A DNA stretch of 64,000 nucleotides from Hormiphora californensis (lineage: Eukaryota; Ctenophora; Tentaculata; Cydippida; Pleurobrachiidae). The stretch covers positions 6,117,082 to 6,181,081 of the forward strand of contig CM035356.1 in NCBI GenBank assembly GCA_020137815.1, written 5' to 3'. Shown one piece after another: positions 33,662 to 47,500 of this stretch. Position 1 is the stretch's first letter. The number at the start of each line of letters is the position of its first letter. Under the pieces are notes generated by a model. The model was not told the origin of the DNA, ran no database searches, and saw only the letters and a program-made list of their open reading frames with translations. A program made the position numbers and the translations under genes.

Positions 33662-34369
33662 ATGCGTTCTATCCTGGTTACTGGTGCCAACAGAGGCATA
33701 GGACTGGAACTGGTCCGACATTTTGCGAGACAGAAGGATCCTTCCCTCAACGTGATATCTTGTTCTCGCCGTGTTAGCCCCGAACTGGAGGAGCTGATGT
33801 CTGATGGGGGAGTGCACCATGTCACATTTGATGTCACAAACCCTGACACTGGCCCCATGGTCGAGGCAGTGGCTGGGATAGTGGGGGACAATGGTCTGAA
33901 TGTGCTGGTGAACAACGCTGCTATCATGAGACATGGAGCAGGGGCCTTTGGGTGCAGCAGGGAGGAAATGATGGAGTCATTGGATGTCAATGTTACTGCT
34001 GTCCACTGTATCACGACTGCATTTCATCCTTTGTTGAAACTCGGGGGAGATAAGATGTTGAGGAAGGTGATCAATATCTCATCAGAGCTGGGAAGTATTT
34101 CCAACACCCACAACTCCTTTACAACTGCATATCGGGTGAGTAAGGCCGCTCTGAACATGCTCTCACGGTGTACAGCTACGGATCTTATCAAAGATAATGT
34201 GATATGTCTGGCAGTCCACCCTGGGTGGGTTAGGACAGACCTGGGAGGACCAAATGCTCCCTTGTCCGTGGAGGATAGTTGCCGGGATGTGGTGGATATT
34301 ATTGAAAGAGCGGGCAGAGAGAATAATGGAATGTACGTGAGGAAGGGCCTTACCCCAGAACCTTATTAG
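33662..34369 (+). CDS. Short-chain dehydrogenase/reductase, C-factor/sniffer-like, 235 aa
   Basis: Intronless ORF. The cofactor motif TGANRGIG is at residues 7-14, NNAAI at about 87-91, the catalytic Ser region NISSELGS at about 138-145, and the Y-x3-K pair in AYRVSKAALNM at about 156-166, followed by HPGWVRTDLGG. This is the classical SDR layout of an NAD(P)(H)-dependent oxidoreductase. The spacing and HPGWVRTDLGG are typical of the cytosolic C-factor/sniffer carbonyl-reductase group. The substrate cannot be told from sequence. It starts 240 bp after the ankyrin/MYND stop on the same strand. Confidence 0.93.
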   Translation: MRSILVTGANRGIGLELVRHFARQKDPSLNVISCSRRVSPELEELMSDGGVHHVTFDVTNPDTGPMVEAVAGIVGDNGLNVLVNNAAIMRHGAGAFGCSREEMMESLDVNVTAVHCITTAFHPLLKLGGDKMLRKVINISSELGSISNTHNSFTTAYRVSKAALNMLSRCTATDLIKDNVICLAVHPGWVRTDLGGPNAPLSVEDSCRDVVDIIERAGRENNGMYVRKGLTPEPY

Positions 34370-34690
34370 AAATCCGGGACTGATATTAGAAATATATAAT
34401 GAACTGTGAATTTTGATTTATATGCGCGACTTTTTTAGTTTTTATGGGTTTTTTATGAGACTGTTACAGAGTTTTAAATGTCTATTCGTTCTTTTATATT
34501 CGTGCGATGAACCGGGGTTTTCTAAATGACTACAATATCTAACTGACGCGTAGAGTCAAACCAAACTACAGAATCACTAAACAAAATCACCATACTACAC
34601 AAGGTCTTCTCTAACTCTCAACAAAATGTTTCAGCACAGCTGCATCACTTCTGTTTGAACACTACAGTTGGACCCCGATTTACTACAGTT

Positions 34691-37600
34691 CTATTCCTCG
34701 GGATCAACATAAACGTAGGGTTTGTTGAGTCGAGCAGTGAACATCCAGTCTAGACGTCCAATTAAACCCTTCTCTGTGCCTTCAGCCTGAAACAAGGAAC
34801 ATGTAAGTCCAGACTTTATTTTATTTTCGGGTATTTACCCTGTTGGCAGAGCCCTATGATCAGCTCTTTTTTAATAAATAAACTTTTTTTAATAAACTTC
34901 CAGTTTCAACTTTTTCACTACAAAATATGAAATACTGGATTGTGATACTGACCTCTGAGGGGTTTGATAAGATCCGAGGGTATAGGAAGAGGAGAATGGT
35001 AAACACGACAATTATCCCTGATATTACTTGGCCGAATACTAGCTGGCCTGTTGTATACACTCCTGCAGGAGTTGTAACGGGCAGTATATTAGCCTGCCAA
35101 AGCTCAAGTCGTCCACCTCTTGTGAGAGATGTATAGAACTAGCTCCCTCTCTCTCTCTGCTGAGAGATGTATAGAACTAGATCCTGCTCTACTGCGAGAG
35201 ATGTATAGAACTAGCTCCATGTCTTGTGAGAGATGTATAGAACTAGCTCCATGTCTTGTTAGAGATGTAGAACTAGCTCTATAGGCTCCCCATCTTGTGA
35301 GAGATGTATAGAACTAGCTCCATGTCTTGTGAGAGATGTATAGAACTAGCTCCATGTCTTGTGAGAGATGTATAGAACTAGCTCCACCTCTTGTGAGAGA
35401 TGTATAGAACTAGATCCCGCTCTACTGTGAGAGATGTATAGAACTAGCTCCATGTCTTGTGAGAGATGTATAGAACTAGCTCCACCTCTTGTGAGAGATG
35501 TATAGAACTAGATCCCGCTCTACTGTGAGAGATGTATAGAACTAGCTCCATGTCTTGTGAGAGATGTATAGAACTAGCTCCATGTCTTGTTAGAGATGTA
35601 GAACTAGCTCTATAGGCTCCCCATCTTGTGAGAGATGTATAGAACTAGCTCCATGTCTTGTGAGAGATGTATAGAACTAGCTCCATGTCTTGTGAGAGAT
35701 GTATAGAACTAGCTCCACCTCTTGTGAGAGATGTATAGAACTAGATCCCGCTCTACTGTGAGAGATGTATAGAACTAGCTCCATGTCTTGTGAGAGATGT
35801 ATAGAACTAGCTCCACCTCTTGTGAGAGATGTATAGAACTAGATCCCGCTCTACTGTGAGAGATGTATAGAACTAGATCCCTCCCGCTCTACTGCGAGAT
35901 TTATAGAACTAGCTCCATGTCTTGTGAGAGATGTAGAACTAGCTCCCTCTCTTAAACTAGCTCTAAGCTACCTCTCTGATCGTGAGACGTACTGTAACCA
36001 TGTTTACCTGTTCCGAAGCTTGTATCATGAATGTTGTTACATAGCAGGACTAGAAGGGCAGCAGGTGCTAGGTACTTGACACAGAACCCAAACAATATGG
36101 ACACCTTAGCGGGGCTAATAAAGGAGTCGAACTCTGAGTCGAACTGGTTGGGTGACCACCGTTTTACTGGGGTTGAGTTCATCATTTTACGGAGGTTATC
36201 TGCTCCATGCCATCCTATTAGTGTCCACAGAGTGTTACTGAGAGGTTAATTGAGAGTATGATTTATCTAGCTAGAAATCATTTGGAATACAAAGTGTGAT
36301 TTATAATTTTAATGTGAACGGTTTGGACGCAAAACAGAGCAACTCGAGCACACCACACGTCGCACGCTACTAAAACATTTCACGTACCCCCTGTTCAAAT
36401 TCTAAAAGATCGGACTTTTTTCACTAACCGTTTTGTTTTCCTGGCCTTGTTCTTGTCCATAAGGACATAAGCAATAACAAGGGATCCAAAGAAAAGAGCG
36501 GCACACAGAGAAAAAGCAATGATAATACTCTTCATCCTATCATGTCCTTCTTCTACTAGAACAAGACCTGCAGTTAAATGTGTTACAGTGGTGCTCTGTT
36601 ATAGTGACCGCCCAAAGCGTTGTCCACGACGTCCAAGATACGCGAAAACCCACTATGTCTAATAATAGTAATATCTAATACTAACCGACTATTGTTGGCA
36701 CCAGGACAGCCATGAAACAGCCGATATTATATGCCAGTACCGCCGGCTTCCCTACTCTCCTGTACTGCCGTTCACACTTGTAGAACCATCCCACGGCTAT
36801 GCAGTTTAGGAAACCAAGATAAAACAATACCCAGTTCCTCACAAAGTGATCTGAAACGTTTGTATTCCGAAGGATGCTCTATTTACTTCTCGGGTTTTCT
36901 AACCATGCAATGTTCAGAACTTCCGCATGATTCTATTTCCAACCTGTAATTTTATATATTCCTATGACCCATATATTTCCCAGATTTTAAGTAGCAATCA
37001 TTACATGGACATGTAGCAGATTGACAAATGCAATAAGAAATCCATAAGTGGAGCTATAAGTGGAGCCTATTTTAAAAATAGCTATTTTCAGGGGTATTTA
37101 TCCCTCTGAAACAGGTGGTACCCATTTTTCCTGGGTAATATAACTCTTTATCCCCTCCCATCTCTCGTCTCTTATTTTCATGCATCGCCAACCTCCCCCT
37201 TTACAACAGCTGGTGGGACTTTGTCAAAAGTTGTTTTGTTTAAACCAAGAGTGAGCTGCTAGAGCAAAAGTGTCTTCTGCAGATCTTTAGGCTACTTTAC
37301 CTTGATCTTCCGAACTCTCACAGAGAAATATAATGCGGTGTGAGCCACACAAGTCTTACCCAGTATTTCCACCCAGCTAGATCCACAGTCAAAAGTAAAG
37401 GGAATGCCCAAGATGAATCCAGCCATGCACACATAACCCGCAATAGTACTTCTACCAAGCTTCAAACTAAAGAGGGAGTGAGGGAGGCTGTGAGAGGGGA
37501 AGGGAGAGAGATTGGGGCTCAATAATGAGCGAAAACGCTCAAAAGAAACTGTAGGAACACAGATAACTAAGCAGGAACCGACCGACCCAAGTAAACAACC

Positions 37601-38507
37601 AATCAGAACTCTTCAATCGTCATTTAGGCCACGTGACTGGTTATCAGCCAATCAGGGACCAGTATTTCCTGATTCGGTCGGTTCCTGCAACTAAGCACCT
37701 GTCTGCTACCCAGCTATCTCGTATAGTTGAACAGAATCCCTCGATGAGTGAGAAGCAAGTCCCCAAGGTCAGGAAGAATATAGCACCGTAGAAGAGGGCT
37801 GCCCAAAGGTTGGCCACTGAAAGCTCCGAGAGAGCCCCTGCATAAACCTGAGCGGGGGAGGGTCATGTTATAGGGGACGGAGGGGGAGTGGTAGGGGACT
37901 GAGGGGCATGTTATAGGGGGTATATAATATAGGGACGGTGTGAGGGCCAGGGGCATGTAGGGGATGGAGAGGGAGTGGCGATAAACCTGATAGGGGAGGG
38001 GACGGAGGTGGCAGGGTTAGAAGGGATGAAAGGGACGGAGATGTGAAGTAACAGGTGTGATACTCGCGGCTGGAGGGCCATGCAGAAAGAGGGGATGGGT
38101 TAAAATTCATACTGTAGTAAGTCACAGGCTACTGTCTGTGAGCTGAGCGTTTATTACAGGCTGTCTCACTCTCTCTCTTCACTCTCTTCTGTCTCAGAGA
38201 GCGTAACTAACTGTCATCATATTATTTTGTTGAGGCATATTTTGTTCCAAATTGGGTCTTGTTGAGTGATAAAGAGAGTTCATGCTAAAAACGGGTGAGA
38301 GAACTGAATGAAAGTGATTAGAGGATGAACTGCGGGCCCCCGCGTGCTACTCGTGAGCCCACGATGAGAGGGACCTCCAAGACACATCTGGCGGTGTCTC
38401 TTCCATCTCTATCCTCTCATTTTCGCAATCCTTCTCTGACTCACCTCACTGTGAATCTTTCTCTCCTTCCATCTCCTTCATCATCTATCTATCTCTCGCT
38501 CAATCTT

Positions 38508-38578
<71 letters not shown>

Positions 38579-41500
38579 TTCGCTAATAGACGCTAACTTT
38601 GTAAACACGGTCCGAGAGCGAGGGGATGTTGTTCTTTCATTTAAAAATTCGCCAACTTAATTTTGTGATTTTTGTATTTTCAGGGCCATGTCTAGCTATT
38701 TGTTTAATGAAACCACCCACGGAGACTCCCACGACCCGTCTCTAGATCGACTATTCGGATCAGTCCTTCTCATTTGTGCGGTGTTTGGTATCATTGGTAA
38801 CATTCTCTCCTTCCTCTACTTCCGGCACAAGAAAGGTGACGTTTCAACCACGCTGTATCGTGCGATAACCGTTCTGGATTTCACAGTATGCTCATTGTCC
38901 TTCTCTGTGGCGGTGACAATGCTAGGTGGATATCGACAACCCATGCTTTTCTCCTGGGCACCATTCTGTCAGTTCTGGGCTTATGCGTGGCTGTGCGCAA
39001 CCCGGCTCAGTGTCTTCCTAATCGTCCTCCTCTCAACATCCCGGACAATCTCAATGTGTCGGCCATTCCTGAAGCAACGCCCAAGGACCATAATCATCGC
39101 AATTGGAATTTACACAGTCTTTATCCTGGCCAACATGGTTGGGTTTATGGCCCACAAGTCGGAAATCACGGTTACCTACTACTGGTTCTATGCACGGTGC
39201 ATACCAATCGTTGCGGATCACACGAACAGCGATAAGATTAAACTGCTAATGATTGAAGTCCCCATGATCCTATCCTACATCATACCTCTATTCATCGTCA
39301 TCCTTTCCTGTGTTGTATCAGTGGGAGTAATCACGGCAACACATCACCGGGGATCCAGAAGGAAGTGTTGTGGAACTGGACAGATAAAGAGAACGAGAGT
39401 CCGGGCGACCAACACGATTATGATATTTACAGTTTTGTATATAGTGTGTAACTAGTGGTATGGTAACCCAGCTTATAATACAGACTGTGTATATCCATCA
39501 CTGTGACCCGTTTGATTCTATCGAGGGAGCGGGGTGTCTGTGGAACAAAATGGGAGATTGGTCGCCAATCACGTTCGCCTATTGGGATCTCTTTGCTCGA
39601 TCTGTTAGCATTGCTTTGAATGCAACCTTTAATCCTCTTATTTATCTATGGCGCATGAGGAGTTTTAGAATTTATCTTATGCGCCTTTACAATTGGTTTG
39701 TTTGGGGCAGGAAATCCAGGTGTCAATTCTCTCAAACTTTTTATTCTGCCCGACCTCCCAAAATTCTGAAAAATCCGGTGATACTAGACGAGCCTCTGAA
39801 TGAACTGGAAGAACTTGAAGAAGAAGGACAAAACGGGGATATTTTAGTTGTGTCTGATCCGCTATAATGTAGTTATTAATCTCATTCCCTTCCACTAAGT
39901 TTCTGTGTGTTGTGAGTATATAATAAGAAATGTTGCATCACAGTCAGAAGTGACGACTTTCGCACCCTATAATTGGGTCTCATTGGATCACTACCAGAAC
40001 AGTGCTGCTTCATTACAGCTGGTGGAACGCTCCAGTGCACAAGTAGAACAGTGTGTGTGTGTGTGTGTGTGTTTAGTACCTCCCAACATTCCGACCCACT
40101 TAGCTGTCATGTAAGACGAGACAGCCTGCCCCTAGGAATTCACCTTTCGCCACGTGTCCCCACACAAAAAGGTCACGTGTCGGTGTTCTCCAGGTCGAGC
40201 CTGGGTTCGTCCAGTAGGCCGCGCAGAGGGGATGGGGGATCTTACTCCCCCCCCTCCTTGCTGCCCGCTGAATTTCCCCCTGCCCTGTTTGGCACCGCGA
40301 GAAAGGTATTGCATACGAAGGAAGTAGACGCCCGACTATTACAAGGACAGTGGCGGAATTTACCTGTCCGAGTGACTGGTCTCTGGTTACTACTGTTGCA
40401 AGCAACTGTAGAAGTAGGTGGGTTACCGGATACGATGTAACGATGGTTCACTGTAGCGGACTACGGTGTCGCTGACAACGTATCTTACACATCTCAGGCT
40501 TTGGGTCGGTACCCTTAGTATGACAGATCTGCCTACGGCCTGGGAGTCCGGCTACTATTTTCCAATAGCGGTAGCTTTAAATCGATTTACACTGGCAAGC
40601 ATTTGCTAAGTATCAGCTTCCAGAGGCGGCACTTTGCGTTTTCTAATGTTTCCAGAGATGTCTGGCCGTAGGTGGTCCTGTTGACCTCGACCTGCCCGGT
40701 GGTCACGGGCTCTTATCGATCGTATTAACACCATAAGTATTACCCCCTCGTATTCGTGAATACTCTTCAGATCATAGATTTTGGCGGGGGGATTGCAATT
40801 GTTTAGGCTACATTTTGCCATGCGAGGTTAGGTTTGGCGTTTTCCGTGTTATACATTGGTCCGATTTCCTATTCAAAGAGGTTACACTTAACTACGATTT
40901 TGTTGAGTTTTCTGATGTCTAGGATTTCGGGTGGTGAGAGGATGTTGCTGCCAATGTTCGTATATTCTGTACGGTATCTTAGTTCTTCTAGATCAGGACA
41001 GTGGATGAGTTTATGTTCCGAGTTTTCTTTTATCTTGCATAGTTTGCATAGGGCTGTTTCGTTTTTGTCTTTGTGTGCTATGGCGCTGTTTAGGTTGTTC
41101 TGGCCTGATATTGCGAGCGTTAGACTTCTGAGATGATTTTTCTTTGAGATGTGTAGTTTTGGGTAGTCCCTGATTAGTTTGTATAGGATTGATGTTGTCC
41201 AGACCGAATATTTGTTGTCCTGTATTTGCTGTATGAACTTTTGTTTACAGTCCTTTTTGGTGAGCTGTAGTAGTTGGGTTTTGGTCAGGTCGAGGGGGTT
41301 TGTAGTGTTTTGGCTGTCCCTGGTGGCCCGTTTTGCTAGTTTATCGGCAATTTCGTTTCCTGCTATGTTCGAGTGTGCTTTAACTTTGTATATGTTTACG
41401 TTGTTGTTTTGTTGCAGTTTATGGAGAGCTTTTATTGTTGATGTTAGTTGTTTCGAGTTTGAGAAGGTATTGGTTAGTCTTTCTATTGTTGTTTGGGAAT

Positions 41501-44500
41501 CCGTGTGGAATGTTATGTTTTGTTTTGTTGTGTTGTTTTCCAGCAGGTTTTTTGTACTCATGTGGATTGCTTGGAGTTCTGCCTGGTTTATTGTGTTTTC
41601 AGGGGCTAGTGGATATAGTAGTAGTTTTATCGTGCTTTCGTAGATTATTACAGCGCCAGCTCCCGTGACGGGGCCTTCTTTTTGGTTGATTTTGGAGCCA
41701 TCGGTGTAGATTGTTATGTTGCTTTCGCAGGTTATGTTTTTGTTGGGTTTGAAGTATAGAATTTCGTTTGCTGTTGTGTCGATTTCTAGTCCTGTGGCGA
41801 GTTGGTTGAGGTAATTCGAAATGTCTTTGGAGTGTGTGAGTTTAGCCCTATGGCCGTGGTTTGGGTCGTGCCACCAGGTGTTGTTGATTTTTAGGTGAAT
41901 GTAGTCGTTTATTCTGGCCTTGTTGATTAGGTAATGCATGTTGTCAGTGCCTGCTAGTATTGTTAAGGTTGCGGATTGAGTGTGTTTATGTCCGTTAGTT
42001 ATTTTACGTGTTACGATGTTTTGGACGGTTTGTAGTTTATTGAGGGTAGGTTTGTTGTTTAGGGCCGCGTGCCCCCATGTTCCTGCTGCGTAGAGAAGGT
42101 TTGGCATGATTATTTGGTTGTGGATGTGTCTAACTTGGTTGGGGCTTAGTCCCCAGTTTTTGTTCATTAGGAAGTTTAGTGGACGTGCTGCTTTTGTTGC
42201 TTTTTTAACTTTATTGTTTATGTGCGTTTTGTAGGTAAGATGTTGGTCTAGGTCTACCCCTAGGTATGGCGCGAATGGTTTTATGGAGAGGGTTTCATTT
42301 TCGATTGATAGGTATTTAAGGTTTATCTTTTGATGGGGGTTGTGGAAGGCTACTATGTTGGTTTTTGCTGTACTGAGTTTTAAGCCTTGGTTGTGTACCC
42401 AGGTTGTTATTAATTTCATTTGTTCGACTATTATGTCGTGCATTGTAGTGTTTAGGTCAATTCCTGTTATTATGATAACTATGTCGTCTGCGTAGAGGAT
42501 GATTAATTCGAGGTTGCATTTTGTGTCTTGAATGGTGTTCATGCATAGATTCCATAGGAGAGGTGAGAGAATGCCGCCTTGGGGTGTCCCTCTGTGGACC
42601 GTTTTTTCAATGGTTTCGCCACCTAGTTCAAGTACTACGGTGCGGTTTCGGAGGGCGTGGCTTATCCAGTCAAAAGTTTCTTTCGGGATTGGGAATTTGT
42701 CTAATCCTCTTTCTAGGGCAGTGAAGGATACTTTATCGAATGCGCCTTCTATGTCTATGAATGCGCCTAGGGCCAGGTGTTTGTCTGCTAGGGAGTTTTC
42801 TATTCTGCTGGTTAGGTCGTGTATGGCGGATATTGTAGATTTACCTTTGCGGAAGCCATGTTGGTTGCTGATTAACTTTGCGTCTATCTTGAGATCGTCA
42901 TGGAGGAAGTGAAGTAGGCCGCGTTCCATGAGTTTTAGGATGTTTGAGGAGAGGCATATGATTCTGTAGCTTTTGGGGTTAGAATAATCTGCTTTTCCTG
43001 GTTTGGGAATGATGATTCCTTTGCTTTTCATCCAGAGTTCTGGTTTTGTCTTGCAGGAGAGTGTTGTCAACATGAAAGATCTTATTTTGTGATTTATGTG
43101 TTTCCAGGCGTCTATGAGCATGCCATTTGAGATTTTGTCTATGCCAGGGGCTTTCCTTCTTTTTAGTTGTTTGATTGCTTTGTTGAGGTGTGCTAGTTTC
43201 AGCTGTTCAGTGACTGGTGTGTTAGTGGCATTTTTTTGTTTCCAGGCTTTTTTGTTTCCTTGTGTGTCAGCTGGAAAGTGGGTGTCAGCTATCGTGTTTA
43301 GGATGTCAGTTGGGTCGTCAGTTACGGTGTCTGAGGCTGTTTTGATTGTGTTAAGTTTGATGCGGGGTTTGGAGTGGTTTTTCATCCTTTGGGAGATTGC
43401 TTTGGTTGACTTTAATTTTGAGATTTCTTCTTTCCATAGTTTGTTTTCGCAAGTTTTGATTTCGACGCCTAGTTCGTTTTTTAGTTGGCAAATTTTTTGT
43501 CTGGTTTCATTGGTTTTGTTTTTTGATTTCTTTAGGGGTTTTAGTTCTTGTTTTATTGCTGTAGCAGTGGGGGACCAGGGTGAGGATTTGAGGTGTTTTA
43601 TTGTTGTGGTCGGGGTCGCTTCTTCGAAGGAGGAGTACAGCGCGGTGCAGATTTCTTTGTAAATTTTATTCATTTCCCGTTTGTTTGGGTTTTGTTTTAT
43701 TAATATTTTAGAGAATTTTTGTTTAACTAGGTCTTGGTATTTTCCTGTGTCTGTGTTTTTAGCTAATTTGATTTTTTCTTCCGTTATGTTACCAAGGTTT
43801 ATTTTGATACTGATCTTTTTATGGTCTGAGAGGGTGGAGGTTGTCAGTTGCCAGTTTTTGATTCTTATGTGCGCCTTCGAGTTGGTTATTGTTAAATCTA
43901 TTAGTGATTTGCCATTTTTGCTTACGAAGGTGGGGTCGTAGGAGGTGTTTTCGATGTGGAGCATTTCTTCTTCAAGGAGGTTTTCGAGCATTATTCCTCT
44001 AGGGGTTGTGATTCTGTCTCCCCACGATTTGTTGCGGGCGTTGGAGTCGGTGCAGATTAGCCAAGTAGAACAGTAATAGTGCACTGGGGGTCCCATAATG
44101 ATTCCTTTGTAGTGGCTGCCGTGTTGTGTACCCTCATTTCTATCTCATGATACACCAAGATATACCTTTGACCCTCCTTCAATAATCATCCGCTGTAAAA
44201 CTATATGCGCTTATAAACGGTTATCACCTGTCCAGCGCTTCTTCTTTCTTGCATCGTTTGACGTTGTTCTCCTCCTTGTTGCACAGATCTATATTCTGTC
44301 TCGGCTAACAACCCCCACACTTATTGTTTCAAGAAGAGAACAGCTGCACATATTCTTCTATCATTCTTCTCTCTGTCTTGTCTTTCTGTATAACTTCAGA
44401 CTTAGACAATAACTCTCCATGTGGTGGCTCTTGGCAACTCCTAGAATCAACTCCTCACTTGGCAACTCTTAGAATCAACCTCGCCTCTTCTGATTCTGCA

Positions 44501-47500
44501 CCTTTGTTTATCTGATTTCTATGCGTTTCACTTCAGCAACTCATTTACGTTTAGTAACAACAAAGCAACACATGGAGTTTTCAAAGCCACTAGACATGTT
44601 TTACGGCTTTTTGGCGCTTGGCTCCTTCATAATTGGTTTCCCCGGTAACGCCTTTTCATCTTGGTACTTCTACAGAAACAACAACGATGTCCCAAAGGTC
44701 ACGTACCTCGTTATATCTGTAACTGACTCGGTCACCTGCTTTCTATCACTCTTCCCTGCAATCTCATACCTGATGGGGAGGAGTAGCTTGGCGTTTACCT
44801 GGCCCCCCTTTTGTGCTGTCTGGGCATGCCTTTGGTTCATAGTAACGAAGCTGTCCACCTTCAACGCAATGGTGCTGAGTATCAGTAGAACGATCACATT
44901 GATGTCATCATTACGAGGGGCAAAATGTGTCACAATCAAAGCTACAATCATCACAATGACCTGCTATGCAGTGTTTTCCGCCCTGCTAGTTCTTATCATG
45001 TTCATTATCCACATGCGGACAAGCTACTCCCTCTTCGTGGTCGGTTGTTTCTTCAGTGGGGATCCTGATAATGACAACCAGAACGAGATCGCTAATTACA
45101 TCCTCGTCCTCTCCATAGCCACCTCACTGGTTCCTGTTTTGGTTGTAATGGTCTGCTGTGCCATCTCAACTATGATCCTCATGTCCTCTCCTGGGATGGC
45201 CCCAACGCGAGATAAGAAACGTCGTGCCACTCACACCATCCTTATCTTTACCGTTTCCTTTCTACTTTTCAGTATGCCCAATGCTGCACAAATCATCATG
45301 AGGACCATCGCAACCATTACCAACTGGAGGATTAACCCCCTCCAATTCGACATGGTCAGCCTTCCCTACTGTATTCTACTTCATGAACTACTCTTCCATG
45401 ATCAGCGTGGCCCTCAACGCGGCATGCAACCCTCTCATTTATTTGTGGAGATTCTCGGAGTATAGCAACCGTTTCCATGGCTCCCGGAGACGTGTTAGCC
45501 GTGTTGTTATGAACAGGGTCCTCGTGTCACGTGATACACAACAGAGCAACCTGTAATGGCTACAAGACAAGTAATGACTTACTTTGTTCAAACAGGGTCG
45601 AGCAAGACAAGTAATGACTAAATTACTATAATTGACTATTGGCTAGTAACGGGTGGAGTAAAAAACAGTTAATAGAGTGCTATAACTAACTTTAAAGATG
45701 AGATCGATGCCGTAAGAGTTGAACAGTTCTTCACAGTCCTCCCCTTTCTCCTCACACTCGTGAACCTTGTGGCCCAGGAACAGATATACAACAGCCCCTC
45801 CAAGAATTGAGACTAAGAAATCAAATATGCCAATGATATTCTTATCTGAAGACGTGATCTGTATTTAGAAAGAGACACACAAGTTATTACAAGTTAGAGC
45901 TAGCTAATTGAGAAATACCTAGAGCAACGTTTTGTGAACGAGGATTGAAGGAACTGAATGTGGTCATGACTCCGACACAGATAGACATCGTATACAACAC
46001 TTGCCCTGAAAATATTTGTTACTCAACCAGAAAATATTGTATCGGTTTTTGAAATTCTACCACAAATAATCTTTGATATTATCCGTGTCTATATTACCTG
46101 TTGCATCAGACCACACATCTGTGGATTCAGTTAGTACAGTTGTGTTCCACTGAATCAGATAGTTCTTAAACCCATCCACCGCACCATCCAGAAACACTCC
46201 TCTAACGGTGAGGCCGATCAAAATGGCAAAGGGAAGAGGAAACGTCACTTTCACAACAGCACCCACACTTCGTAGCGATCGAAAAACGCAGAAAAATATA
46301 ATGATCCAGCATGTGAAGGCAGATAGGAGTACTCGTCCACTTATGATCATCTCACTTTGCGCTATTGAGCTATTCTGAAACCATTATTTAGAGTTTAGTT
46401 CATCCCGTGTTAATGCAGTGCACTGTCAGAGTATTGACCTGACCAGCTATTCTCATTTCATTCAAATAAGATTCAACACGCAAGAACAACGGTCAGATCA
46501 TTGACCTGACAGGTTAAATATTACCTTTAGCACGTAGCTGGTGAAATATTCTTCAACCTTATCATCTTGCCAGGGCAGGGTGTTATTTGTATCAAAACTG
46601 TGGAAAAAGTATATCGCACTCCAGGACAGATAAATGACGTTATAGACGGCGATCACAAACCCGCCCAGAACGCTTGCCAGTCCTACTCCTCTGAGACGGG
46701 GATTAAGGTTGCCAAAAGCTTCCACTGCGCCACCTGTCATTATATGTGCATTAGCCCGTGAAAAATTGTGTTAGTGAAATTTTCAATTATACATATATAT
46801 ACATTTAGAGCAAAAACTAATTGAAATTAGTTCGCCAGAAAGGTGGCCCATTTTGAACTTAATCCTTCATTTCGGTCACGTTTGAGTTGAGGCTTCAAAG
46901 ACATTGAGGTATCCTTAAACTTTTCCGCCTTCAACTCAAAGGTGACGGAAATGAAGGATTAAGTTCAAAATGGGCCACCTTTCTGGCGAACTAATTTCAA
47001 TTAGTTTTTGCTCTAAATTTGTATTCTTTTTTGGTCGTTTGAGGTCATTTATGACCTCAAACAACTAAGCTAATTGTCAACTAAAGTGTTCAAAATGTAA
47101 TTCAAATGTACCTGGGTTGTAGGAAACTGATTTGAAAATTTTCAAATTCGACGTCGTTTTGACGTCGTGACGTCACACGTGACGTCACGACGACGTAAAA
47201 AATTATTACAGACTATATTTTCGGCCAATGAAGCACCAAACGTGTGAAAACTTTTAAAGGCCATGGTAGTCAAGAACTGAAGTTATTGCACGAATTGTGA
47301 ATTTTTACGTGGATTTTAACATCAAATTTTTTAGTTCTGACGCGTTTTATGGTCTGAAAATGACGAGTTAGAAAAATTTGCGATATAGTATCTGAAAGTT
47401 CAGACAATTTGCCACTAACGATTTTGTATTAGGTCATCCAATATTGATCTGGACTGGGTTGTTGTGAGAGAACGGTATCAGATAGAGCCAAGTGGCCGGT

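Noticed and set aside
41179-43662. Several plus-strand ORFs of 120-190 codons
   Set aside because: Antisense shadows of the LINE 2 ORF.
46567-46761. Plus-strand ORF opposite SLC6 exon 4
   Set aside because: Shadow of the minus-strand exon carrying the conserved TM3 segment.
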